DNA from: Sulfurospirillum sp. UBA12182 | GTDB taxonomy: Bacteria > Campylobacterota > Campylobacteria > Campylobacterales > Sulfurospirillaceae | Reading direction: 5' to 3' | DNA length: 46,711 bases | Assembly: GCA_002742765.1 (NCBI GenBank) | Contig: DLUF01000053.1 | Span: 1-46,711 of the forward strand | Shown: positions 23,494 through 31,179 of the stretch, piece after piece | Layout: every line of letters begins with the position of its first letter | How positions within the stretch are numbered: position 1 is the stretch's first letter | Translations under genes and position numbers: made by a program | Notes under the pieces: generated by a model | Told to the model about the DNA's origin: nothing | The model's input: the letters and a program-made list of their open reading frames with translations, nothing else | Database searches by the model: none

Positions 23494-24642
23494 TTATCTT
23501 ATGCTTTTTACAAGCAACAATGCCATAGGGATACAACCAAGTGCTAAGATATTTGTGATGATATAAGTTACATGTAAACCTAACATATCCCCTAAAATCC
23601 CTACACCAAAAACCACAAAAGAACTAACACCAAAGTTGATAGACATATACATACTATTCATAAAAGTTGGCATATTTGAGTTTGTGTCTTGTACTGTTGC
23701 CATAAGCACTGGACCTGTTGAAAGAAGAAAAAGCCCTAAGATTGCTAGAACAGCCATATGCTGTGTTAAGATAAAAATCGCCATAAAAACAGCAGACCCG
23801 ATACTTGCTATCAAAAGAGTGTTTTTTCTACCTATCCTATCTGAGATATTGCCTGAGAACATAGTTCCTAAAACACCAAATCCTTGCAAAATAGAGAGTG
23901 AAATCCCAGCATACCAAAGGCTTTGTCCTTGTCCTATAAGGTACACAGGAAGATAAAGCGTTAAAGCTCTTTTCATCGCCGATTGAAAAAGGATAAATCC
24001 ACCCAAAACGCTTAAAAAAGGAGTAAATCTCTTGAGAACTCTTTGAGTATCGCCTTTTTCTTTTGGTTTTTGTAAGGGTCTGTTCGTATCAAAGTCTTTG
24101 AGTTTTATATATAAAAAAAGAGAAGCGATAATCCCTAAAGGCATGAGTTTGTAAATGCCTTCAAACCCCCACCAAGAAACCCCAGCAGTAACCAAAAGCG
24201 GTCCTAATGTTCTTGCTAGTTCGCCTCCAACCATAAAAAAGCTCATGCCAGTTCCCACTTTTTCGCCACTTGATTCTTTGATCATCGTAGGAGAAGGAAC
24301 ATGAAAAAGAGCAGCAGAAATCCCAGCTACAAACAAAAGGATAAAAACAACACTATAAGAAGGGGCTAATCCTATCAAAGACATGGAGATAGCAGTGATA
24401 GCAGGAGTAAGAATAACAAAGTATTTTACACCAGTTTTTTCAGCAATAAGCCCGAAAAATGGATTTAACAGAGCAGGAACATTTCTAGCAACATCTAAAA
24501 TAGCACTCATAAAAAGTGAAATTCCAAGTTTTTCTATGAGAAGAGGCAATAGTGGAGCTAAAAAAGCCGAGTATGTGTCGTGTGCAAGATGCGCAAATGA
24601 GAGCGTAAAAACTTTATCTTTTTGAAACTTTTTGTTCTGCAA
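23494..24642 (-). CDS. Major facilitator superfamily transporter
   Basis: This 382-residue protein has twelve hydrophobic segments. It has the MFS loop motif GNISDRIGRKNTLLIASIG near residues 255-275 and the matching loop GLIAEKTGVKYFVILTP near 60. The opening KVFTLSFAHLAHDTYSAFLAPLLPLLIEKLG resembles the fosmidomycin-resistance (Fsr) type of drug efflux pump, with HDTYSAFLAPLLP the main hint. The substrate is unknown. The start is TTG at 24642 with AAGGA on the minus strand at correct spacing. One palindrome copy is read as LHVT. Confidence 0.82.
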   Translation of the reverse strand: MQNKKFQKDKVFTLSFAHLAHDTYSAFLAPLLPLLIEKLGISLFMSAILDVARNVPALLNPFFGLIAEKTGVKYFVILTPAITAISMSLIGLAPSYSVVFILLFVAGISAALFHVPSPTMIKESSGEKVGTGMSFFMVGGELARTLGPLLVTAGVSWWGFEGIYKLMPLGIIASLFLYIKLKDFDTNRPLQKPKEKGDTQRVLKRFTPFLSVLGGFILFQSAMKRALTLYLPVYLIGQGQSLWYAGISLSILQGFGVLGTMFSGNISDRIGRKNTLLIASIGSAVFMAIFILTQHMAVLAILGLFLLSTGPVLMATVQDTNSNMPTFMNSMYMSINFGVSSFVVFGVGILGDMLGLHVTYIITNILALGCIPMALLLVKSIR

Positions 24643-24689
24643 TGTGTATCCTTTTTTAGGAGAAATGATACAATAGACAAACTAAAAAA

Positions 24690-25100
24690 ATGGACAAAAA
24701 TATGACTTACTTAGAGTGGATGGCTTTACATGTAAAAAAGCATCAGGAGATTTTGAAGAAGTTAGAGCATTTAAGTGATGCGGAAGTGATAGAGTATTTT
24801 TGCTATGAAAATATGCGAAAAAACGAACCAGATTTTTGTCCACTCTATGCTCTTGAGCAAAAATGTCATGAGACGGAAGAGTTAAACTGTTATTTGTGTG
24901 GATGTCCTCATTTTAGACTTAAAAATGATGTACATGTAAAGAGTTTTTGTGCTGTTAATTCTCGTTTTGGAAAAGAGTTTAAAACAAAAGATGAGGTTCA
25001 TCAAGACTGTTCTGATTGTATTATCCCCCATAAAAAAAAGTTTATCGAAAAATTCTTTTTGAGAGATTGGAACCTTATCATGAAAGATATCAAATCTTAA
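24690..25100 (+). CDS. Cysteine-rich small-domain protein (zinc-finger-like)
   Basis: This 136-residue soluble protein has nine cysteines mainly in FCPLYALEQKC, LNCYLCGCPHF, FCAV and DCSDCIIPH. This order matches the cysteine-rich small domain family (zf-like, Pfam PF04071), thought to bind metal. Function is not established. ATG 24690 has a poor ribosome site. ATG 24702 would shorten it by 4 residues. It is divergent from the MFS gene with only 47 bases between starts, so regulation could be shared. One full palindrome (LHVK) and one near copy (VHVK) lie inside this short gene. Confidence 0.65.
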   Translation: MDKNMTYLEWMALHVKKHQEILKKLEHLSDAEVIEYFCYENMRKNEPDFCPLYALEQKCHETEELNCYLCGCPHFRLKNDVHVKSFCAVNSRFGKEFKTKDEVHQDCSDCIIPHKKKFIEKFFLRDWNLIMKDIKS

Positions 25101-25194
25101 CATTTTTTAAAAAAAGAGATTTATTAGGATAGATATACTCTTATTTTATCCTTTTTTGTAGTATCATAGTAAAAATCCAACATAAGGAAAAGTT

Positions 25195-25932
25195 ATGAAA
25201 AGAGTATTTTTAGTTTTTATTTTTAGTGTGGTTTTTGCTTTAGCAAAAGAGGGTAGCTTTGTAACTTATGAGGTTGATGGTGTGAGTTATGAAGCGTATT
25301 ATAGTTCCCCATCAAAAGATGCACCGCTTGTTTTTTTGGTGCATGATTGGGATGGTTTAGGCGAATATGAGATAAAACGAGCTTCAATGCTCTATGAGAT
25401 GGGTTATGCAACGTATGCTGTGGATATGTTTGGCAAAGGTGTAAAAGCAGATAGTGTTGCAAAAAGAAAAGAGCTCACAGGTGCTTTGTATGAAGATAGA
25501 GACAAAATGCGAAAAATCCTCTATGCTGCTTTACACCATGCCAACACGCTAGGTGCAAATGTGGACAATGCAGTGGGCATTGGGTATTGCTTTGGTGGTA
25601 CTACTATCTTAGAATTTGCAAGAAGTGGTGTAAATCTAAAAGCTTTTATCCCTTTTCATGGTGGTTTTAAAACACCCGATGGACAAAGTGTGGCTGATAT
25701 AAAAGGTGAAGTAGTCGTTTTCCATGGAACAGCTGATTCCTCGATTAGCATGGAAGAGTTTGCTCAGTTTGCCAAAGAATTAGAAGCTGCTAAAATTCCT
25801 CATGAAATGCATACTTACAGTGGAGCACCACACGCCTTTAGTGTTTTTGGAAGTCCTAGATATCATGAAGTAGCCGATAGAAAATCTTGGGAAAGATTTA
25901 GCGAGTATCTCAAAGAAGTTTTTGCGAGATAA
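25195..25932 (+). CDS. Exported dienelactone hydrolase family protein
   Basis: This 245-residue alpha/beta hydrolase has a Sec signal peptide (MKRVFLVFIFSVVFALAKEG). The nucleophile Cys lies in GIGYCFGGTT near residue 127, the acid in FHGTADSSIS near 177 and the His in SGAPHAFSVFG near 208. VFLVHDWDGLGEYE is the oxyanion-side block. Dienelactone hydrolases cleave enol-lactones, but periplasmic relatives often have unknown substrates. It has its own AAGGAAAAG ribosome site and is convergent with the amidotransferase gene. A GTGCTTAGTG inverted repeat follows. Confidence 0.82.
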   Translation: MKRVFLVFIFSVVFALAKEGSFVTYEVDGVSYEAYYSSPSKDAPLVFLVHDWDGLGEYEIKRASMLYEMGYATYAVDMFGKGVKADSVAKRKELTGALYEDRDKMRKILYAALHHANTLGANVDNAVGIGYCFGGTTILEFARSGVNLKAFIPFHGGFKTPDGQSVADIKGEVVVFHGTADSSISMEEFAQFAKELEAAKIPHEMHTYSGAPHAFSVFGSPRYHEVADRKSWERFSEYLKEVFAR

Positions 25933-25936
25933 AGCC

Positions 25937-25989
25937 GTGCTTAGTGTTATAGAACATTGTAACTCAGGAGGTATCTATGCACTAAGCAC
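25937..25989. repeat. Inverted repeat enclosing a strong ribosome site and a two-codon frame
   Basis: GTGCTTAGTG (25937-25946) and CACTAAGCAC (25980-25989) form a 10-bp stem. The 33-base loop contains AGGAGGT (25966-25972), and five bases later ATG CAC TAA spans the loop/right-arm border. No gene follows on this strand. It may be a terminator hairpin for the hydrolase gene or a remnant of a lost gene start. Confidence 0.45.
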
Positions 25990-26005
25990 TGGGTCATTTT
26001 AGCAT

Positions 26006-26731
26006 TTATTTGCTTGAAAAATAGTTTGAAGCAAACTGTATAAATTCTTCTATGAGGGTGTTTGCATAGGGAGTTTTTTTGACACTGTTTTTTAATCTTT
26101 CCATATCAAATCCCATCTGGATGAGTTCTGTTTTTTGCTCTTGGATGTAATGATGCATAATTTTTTCGTCAAATTCAGGATGGAATTGTACTCCCCAGAT
26201 AACTTCACCAAATCGGACTATATGATGTTTGTCATGTTCATTGGAAGCTAAAGCAACAGCGTTTTTAGGAAGTGTTAAAGCGCTTTGCATGTGGGTTACA
26301 TGTGCTTCAAAGTTTGAAGGAGCATTTTTAAAAAGTGGGTCGCTTTTCGCCTCAGATGCAGTATACACAGCAACAGTTCCTATCTCTTTACCTTTGGGAT
26401 TGTCTGCTACAACTCCTCCTAAAGCTTTTGTTAGTAGTTGATGTCCATAACAGATACCCAAAATCGGGATAGTAGCTTTGTTGGCTTTTTTTATCCACTC
26501 TTCAACCCTCAAACTCCACTCTAAATTTTCAGTAACCATCGAATGAGAACCTGTTATGATAACTCCTAAAGTCTCTTCAATTTTTGGTAATTCTTCGTCT
26601 TTTAAAATGTGAATTGTCTTTACATGTAAAGGTGAAGATATGTTGCTTTCAACCCAGTTGTGAAAGTCACCTAAACTCTGTTTTGTAGTGTCAAAAGTCT
26701 CACCAACTTTAAATATATAAAAATTTTTCAT
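26006..26731 (-). CDS. Class I glutamine amidotransferase-like protein
   Basis: This 241-residue protein has the catalytic triad nucleophile in GICYGHQLL (Cys near 94) and His-Glu in GVQFHPEFD near 181. The block VIITGSHSMVTENLEWSLRVEEWIKKA resembles the GMP-synthase-like amidotransferase proteins that act on gamma-glutamyl compounds. No synthase domain is fused. Its acceptor is unknown. ATG at 26731 is preferred over 26749 because AAAGGTGG lies directly upstream of it. One palindrome (LHVK) and one near copy (AHVT) are present. Confidence 0.78.
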   Translation of the reverse strand: MKNFYIFKVGETFDTTKQSLGDFHNWVESNISSPLHVKTIHILKDEELPKIEETLGVIITGSHSMVTENLEWSLRVEEWIKKANKATIPILGICYGHQLLTKALGGVVADNPKGKEIGTVAVYTASEAKSDPLFKNAPSNFEAHVTHMQSALTLPKNAVALASNEHDKHHIVRFGEVIWGVQFHPEFDEKIMHHYIQEQKTELIQMGFDMERLKNSVKKTPYANTLIEEFIQFASNYFSSK

Positions 26732-26832
26732 TTGCCACCTTTTTCGCAATTATAACGAATCTTATAGAGTAAAGAGGAGATGGTTTTTGTTGAAAAAATA
26801 ATCATGAAGAAATTTTTATTGTTAGCTTAAAT

Positions 26833-26930
26833 GGCGAGAAGGTGTAGGAATCGAACCTACCAACAACTAGTCAACTAGCCATCCATCGGGTTTGAAGCCC
26901 GTGCTGCCCACCAGGGTCAGATACCCCCCA
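26833..26930 (-). tRNA. selC: tRNA-Sec (anticodon UCA)
   Basis: On the minus strand the anticodon arm CGGG-CTTCAAA-CCCG presents UCA. It is followed by a long variable arm (GGCTAG-TTGA-CTAGTT), a T-arm GTAGG-TTCGATT-CCTAC and a templated GCCA end. The long variable arm and UCA anticodon identify selenocysteine tRNA. The acceptor 5' strand is a run of six G, so pairing with ACCTTCTC needs three G-U pairs, and the outermost base pair is uncertain. For this reason the 5' boundary may shift by one base. It decodes the UGA codons of fdhA and selD. Confidence 0.88.
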
Positions 26931-26988
26931 CTTTTTGAAATGAGAATGTAACTTTATCTAAAAATATGTAAAAAAAAGCTTATTTAAC

Positions 26989-27801
26989 TTAAGCTGCTAT
27001 TTTTTCATGTTTGAAATTTTTGAGTGCTTCATAAGCTTCTTGGATTTTATAAAATCTTTGAGTATTTATATTTGCTTCTTGAGGTGTTAGATTGTTTTGA
27101 TGGTCAGGATGAAATCTTTTTGCAAGTCTAAGGTAGTGTTTTCGTATCATCTCAAAAGAGTCATCTTCATTGACATTGAGGATTTTGCAGTAGTAACTGA
27201 TAGTTGGTGCACTTGTTTGGGTATAGCAATTTGTAGTTGAGTTGTTAAAAAGATAGTTTAATTCATATTTATTAAAGTTATATTGCATCTGATTTCCAAG
27301 TATGTTTTGTTTACTCAAAAGTGTAAAAAGCTCTTTTCTTAAAGTCAGGTTGATTTGTGAGATAACGATAGATTTCTTTTGTATATCATAAGAAGAGGTG
27401 TATTTTTTAAAAAAGTTGACAAAATACCAAAACATAAATTTTTCATCTTCTGATAGCTTTACATGTAAAGCTTTGCCATAAACTTTAAAATCAAGAGAAA
27501 TTACTTTTATAGGGGAAGTAGAGTTCGCTACAACAAACTTGATAGGTTTATCATAAGAGTCTATAAGTCTTTTAAGAAAGTGTCCATTATTTGTAGTAGT
27601 TTTATAAGCATATAGTTTATAGAGGTTAAGTAAAAATTTTTTCCTCTCCCAAATCTCTTTTTTACAGTAAAGATTGATGAGTGTATTGTTAATCCAAAAA
27701 GATTTAGAGAACTTTAACAAAGAGTTTTTAATCTCTTCATAGTTAGGACACGATTCGCCAATAGTTAATGTTATACAAGTGTTTGATAAACTTAGCTTCA
27801 C
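26989..27801 (-). CDS. J-domain protein with unknown N-terminal region
   Basis: Only the last 65 of its 270 residues are recognisable. They form a J domain with LNVNEDDSFEMIRKHYLRLAKRFHPDHQNN, whose HPD motif (near 235) stimulates DnaK ATPase. The first 200 residues, rich in Lys, Asn and Tyr, match nothing I know. J-at-C-terminus proteins of this layout occur in Campylobacterota. The start is GTG at 27801 with AGGAG 7 bases upstream. The gene lies upstream of tRNA-Sec on the same strand with about 60 bases between. One palindrome copy is read as LHVK. Confidence 0.78.
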   Translation of the reverse strand: MKLSLSNTCITLTIGESCPNYEEIKNSLLKFSKSFWINNTLINLYCKKEIWERKKFLLNLYKLYAYKTTTNNGHFLKRLIDSYDKPIKFVVANSTSPIKVISLDFKVYGKALHVKLSEDEKFMFWYFVNFFKKYTSSYDIQKKSIVISQINLTLRKELFTLLSKQNILGNQMQYNFNKYELNYLFNNSTTNCYTQTSAPTISYYCKILNVNEDDSFEMIRKHYLRLAKRFHPDHQNNLTPQEANINTQRFYKIQEAYEALKNFKHEKIAA

Positions 27802-27960
27802 AAATACTCCTGAATTTTACTCTTAAAAAGTAAAGCAAAAGTAGTTCCATCGCCTAAAATAAGGTATATTTATATATTTTTAAAGTTCTTTGAGATAAAC
27901 CTTGGAACGCTAGGCGAAAAAAATACTTATATATTCGTGATATTGGCAAAAGGGGTTTCA

Positions 27961-28347
27961 ATGGCTAAAAAAGTGATTTTAGTTGATGACTCAAAGACGA
28001 TTTTAGCAACTGCCGAAATGGCTTTGGAAGAGATGATAGCAAATGGAGTGATAGATTTTCGCTCATATCTCAATCCAGCAGAGCTTCTTGAAGATTTGTT
28101 AAGTGGACAAGAAGATTACGATCTTTTGATTAGTGACATTAATATGGCTCAAATGAGTGGGCTTGATTTAGCAGAACAACTAAAATCTCACGACTCCTTT
28201 AAAAATAAACCTATATTGATACTCACAACAGAAAGCTCTCCAGAGATGAAAATGCGAGGTAAATCCATAGGGGTTACAGGATGGATGGTAAAGCCTTTTA
28301 ATGATGCAAAACTCGTAAAAGCAATACAGATGGTTTTAGGATTATAA
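27961..28347 (+). CDS. CheY-like single-domain response regulator
   Basis: This 128-residue receiver domain has no output domain. Acidic pair VDDS is near residue 8, phospho-Asp in LLISDINMAQMSGLD near 59, Thr in ILTTES near 88, and Lys in MVKPFND near 110. It is the first gene of a chemotaxis cluster, which suggests a CheY-type role in motor control or as phosphate sink. ATG 27961 follows AAAGGGG. An in-frame TTG at 27937 is not needed. The main CheY of the organism may be elsewhere. Confidence 0.87.
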   Translation: MAKKVILVDDSKTILATAEMALEEMIANGVIDFRSYLNPAELLEDLLSGQEDYDLLISDINMAQMSGLDLAEQLKSHDSFKNKPILILTTESSPEMKMRGKSIGVTGWMVKPFNDAKLVKAIQMVLGL

Positions 28348-28389
28348 CAGTAAGAACTAAGTCGTACAAATATCAAGGACGGTGGTATC

Positions 28390-28899
28390 ATGGAAAAAGA
28401 AGAGAAAGAGGGTTTGCCTTTAAACAAAAATAGGTTTTTAACATTTTACTTAGAAGATGAAATATATGGCGTAAATATCTTTGAAGTAAAAGAGATTATC
28501 GCTATGATGACGACAACAGCAGTTCCAAAAACACCAGCTTTTATCAAAGGTGTTATGAATCTACGAGGGAACATCATCCCAGTTGTAGATATGCGTTTAA
28601 AGTTTGATATGCCTCATAAAGAACCAGAGATGTATACTGCCATAGTTATCATCAATATAGAAGGCAAAAACATCGGTTTTATCGTAGATAAAGTTGAAGA
28701 AGTTGTTAATGTGGAAGAAGAAAACATCTCCGCACCTCCAGAGTTTGGTTCAAATATCGATACAAAATTCATAAGTAAGATGGCGAGATTTAATGATAAG
28801 GTGATAATGATACTAGATTTAGTGGCTCTCTTTGGTCAAGAAGAGTTAAACATGGTTCAAAGTTTAAATAAAACAACAAATAGTGAGGTTTCACAATGA
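28390..28899 (+). CDS. cheW: Chemotaxis coupling protein CheW
   Basis: CheW (169 residues) bridges receptor and CheA. The fold is seen in [24 protein letters not shown], the conserved [21 protein letters not shown] near residues 55-75 and [20 protein letters not shown] near 95-115. About 12 charged residues precede the domain. It starts after AAGGACGGTGG and overlaps the receptor gene by 4 bases, so the pair is likely made together. Confidence 0.93.
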   Translation: MEKEEKEGLPLNKNRFLTFYLEDEIYGVNIFEVKEIIAMMTTTAVPKTPAFIKGVMNLRGNIIPVVDMRLKFDMPHKEPEMYTAIVIINIEGKNIGFIVDKVEEVVNVEEENISAPPEFGSNIDTKFISKMARFNDKVIMILDLVALFGQEELNMVQSLNKTTNSEVSQ

Positions 28900-30863
28900 A
28901 AAAAATGACTTTAGGAAAGCAGATAGGATTAGGTTTTGGGATTTTGTTGACTATAACTCTTCTTTTAGGAGGGCTAGCAGTTTATAACATGAACAGCGCC
29001 GCTAAGAATGCATCGAAGATGGCAAATGTGTATGTTCCAGAAGTCATCGTTGGTGCTGATGTTTTTAGAGTGGCAAACAATGCTCGCTATGCGATTAGAG
29101 CTTTTACGATGGCTGATGATGAAGAAGCATTAGCAAGTGCTAAAAAAGATTTTGCAGAGTTACAAAGACTTTTAGCTGAAGCAAAAGAGTTAAGTAAAAA
29201 GTATGACTTAAAAAAGCTAGCAGAGTATGAGAGTAGAGCCTCAAGTGCATTAGAGGAGTATATGGCTTCTGTTTTAAGAAGTGAAAAAGATTTGGTAGAA
29301 AAAAAGAAATTTGATAAATTAATGGTTGATAACGGAGCTATTTTTATGCAAAATGCAGCAGATTATCTCCATTCTCAAGAAGAAGCTATCCAAAGAGAGT
29401 TTGATGCTCATGCTGAAGTATCAAAGCTCAAAGAAAGAAGTAGCAAAATTACACTTATCAATGATGTGATAGATGAAGGTAATGCTATAAGAATTGGTGG
29501 ACAAAGAGCGCAAGTACTTAATGATATCCAAGTGATGAAAGATGCCATCAATAGATTTCAAGCTATTAAAGAAAAAATTGCTCAGATTCGTCTAGTAACA
29601 AGACTAGCAATCAATCTAGAACAACTAAAAAACGTAGAAAACGCAGCAAAAATCTATGAGGATTCAATGTTAGGAATCTTAAGAGTGATGGAAGCTACTG
29701 AAAAAGAGAATGTACTTCGTGTGAAACTTGCTGCTGATGTAGTAGGTGCAGCACAAGACACGGTAAACATAGGTGTTGAAAATACAAAAGATTTAGCACA
29801 AGAAGCAGATGCTGATTTGGTGACTTCATCAAATGTTATGTTAGGTGGTTTAGTTATAGCGATGCTTCTAGGTATCATTCTTGCTGTTTTTATCATCAGA
29901 AACATAGTTAAAATCATTTCAGCTTCTGTACAAGCTATTTCAGAGGGTACAACTCAAGTGGTAAGTGCAAGTGACCAAATCTCAGCAGCTTCCGTTTCTC
30001 TTGCAGAAGGTGCAAGTTCTCAAGCAAGCAGTGTAGAAGAGGTGAGTGCAACTATCGAAGAAGCGACAGCAAGTAACTCTCAAAATGCTGAAAATAGTAG
30101 AGAAGCAAACATCCTTGCTCAAAACTCCAACACAGCAGCAAGAAATGGAAATGAAAAAGTTCAAGAATTGATGGTAGCTATGGAGAAGATTACTGATTCT
30201 TCACAAAAAATCGCTAAGATTATCAAAACTATTGATGAGATAGCTTTCCAAACAAACCTTTTAGCCTTAAATGCCGCAGTTGAAGCCGCACGTGCAGGAG
30301 AGCATGGTATGGGCTTTGCCGTTGTTGCTGAAGAGGTTAAAAACTTAGCAGAGCGTAGTGCGGAAGCTGCAAAAGAGATTACAGGAATCATCGAAACTAG
30401 TATAGAACAAGTAAAGATGGGAACAGATGTCGCAAGCAAAACAAAATCCTCTTTTGATGAGATTTTAGATGGTATTAAAAAGACTTCAGATCTTATCGGA
30501 GAGATAGCAGTTTCAGCAAAAGAGCAAGCAGATGGTATGAATCAGATAGCAACAGCTATGGGCTCAGTAGATCAAATCACGCAACAAAATGCTGCCGCTT
30601 CAGAAGAGACTGCTGCTGCAGCAGAGGAGTTAAATGCACAAGCAATCTCTATGTTAGAGAGTGTTGCTGAGATATCTGCTTTAGTTGGTTTAGATATGCA
30701 AGCAAGAGGAGTTAACACTCGAAAGAGAGAACCTCAAAGATTGCAACAAAAACCAAGTACAGTAAAAAAACTTGCAAATAACCCAAAAAACGCAACACAA
30801 AAAAGAGCAAATAGCCCGCAAGAAGTATTTCCTTTAGATGATGATGATTTAAAAGAGTTTTAA
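28896..30863 (+). CDS. Methyl-accepting chemotaxis protein with helical periplasmic domain
   Basis: This 655-residue receptor has a first membrane helix at residues 8-28, a second at about 308-330 and a helical periplasmic domain between them. That domain contains [20 protein letters not shown] and [10 protein letters not shown], in the style of the HBM (helical bimodular) sensor. The signalling tip [40 protein letters not shown] lies near residues 450-490. The C-terminus is a flexible Gln/Asn/Lys-rich linker ending [10 protein letters not shown]. That tail resembles the end of the kinase-like protein at 34065 and may be a docking tether. No ligand can be assigned. It has a strong terminator right after the stop. 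Confidence 0.9.
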   Translation: MKKMTLGKQIGLGFGILLTITLLLGGLAVYNMNSAAKNASKMANVYVPEVIVGADVFRVANNARYAIRAFTMADDEEALASAKKDFAELQRLLAEAKELSKKYDLKKLAEYESRASSALEEYMASVLRSEKDLVEKKKFDKLMVDNGAIFMQNAADYLHSQEEAIQREFDAHAEVSKLKERSSKITLINDVIDEGNAIRIGGQRAQVLNDIQVMKDAINRFQAIKEKIAQIRLVTRLAINLEQLKNVENAAKIYEDSMLGILRVMEATEKENVLRVKLAADVVGAAQDTVNIGVENTKDLAQEADADLVTSSNVMLGGLVIAMLLGIILAVFIIRNIVKIISASVQAISEGTTQVVSASDQISAASVSLAEGASSQASSVEEVSATIEEATASNSQNAENSREANILAQNSNTAARNGNEKVQELMVAMEKITDSSQKIAKIIKTIDEIAFQTNLLALNAAVEAARAGEHGMGFAVVAEEVKNLAERSAEAAKEITGIIETSIEQVKMGTDVASKTKSSFDEILDGIKKTSDLIGEIAVSAKEQADGMNQIATAMGSVDQITQQNAAASEETAAAAEELNAQAISMLESVAEISALVGLDMQARGVNTRKREPQRLQQKPSTVKKLANNPKNATQKRANSPQEVFPLDDDDLKEF

Positions 30864-30866
30864 CCA

Positions 30867-30890
30867 AAAAGAGGGGAAATCCCCTCTTTT
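30867..30890 (+). terminator. Strong intrinsic terminator inside the chemotaxis cluster
   Basis: AAAAGAGGGG (30867-30876) pairs with CCCCTCTTTT (30881-30890) around AAAT, 3 bases after the receptor stop. It should separate cheY-cheW-mcp from the STAS-cheA part, or reduce readthrough into it. Confidence 0.8.
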
Positions 30891-30909
30891 ATAGCAAAAA
30901 AGGGTTGTC

Positions 30910-31179
30910 ATGTATATAGATGGTGATATTTTAGAGTTGGATATTGATATGGATCTTGAAGAAGTGAAAGCTCTAAGAGATTTTGTAAAAGACAGATTAG
31001 AGTATATAGAAGAGATAAAATTTGTCAATGAAAAAGAGGCTTCTCCTCTTTCTTCCGCACTTTTTCAACTTTTGTATTGTGTGAAGCTATCAAAACCAGC
31101 GATTAAAATGGATTTTTTCGATAAGCCACCTTACGAATTGAAAAATTATGGAAAAATGTATTGGATATTCCATGAGTAG
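30910..31179 (+). CDS. Small STAS-like protein upstream of cheA
   Basis: This 89-residue soluble protein has a beta-alpha order that fits a STAS domain: strand DGDILELDI, helix LEEVKALRDFVKDRL, strand IEEIKFVNE, then ASPLSSALFQLLYCVKLSKP, where Ser 47/50 would sit at the phosphorylation loop and helix, then strand IKMDFFD. Sequence similarity to named families is weak, so this is a fold guess. It follows AAGGG, starts 19 bases after the terminator and overlaps the cheA start by 8 bases. Confidence 0.6.
   Translation: MYIDGDILELDIDMDLEEVKALRDFVKDRLEYIEEIKFVNEKEASPLSSALFQLLYCVKLSKPAIKMDFFDKPPYELKNYGKMYWIFHE

Noticed and set aside
27845-27960. Sigma-54 promoter or CGCCTA/TAGGCG operator before the CheY-like gene
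   Set aside because: TTGGAAC is present but no TTGC -12 element follows at proper distance, and the CGCCTA/TAGGCG pair is far apart with flanks in the wrong order.
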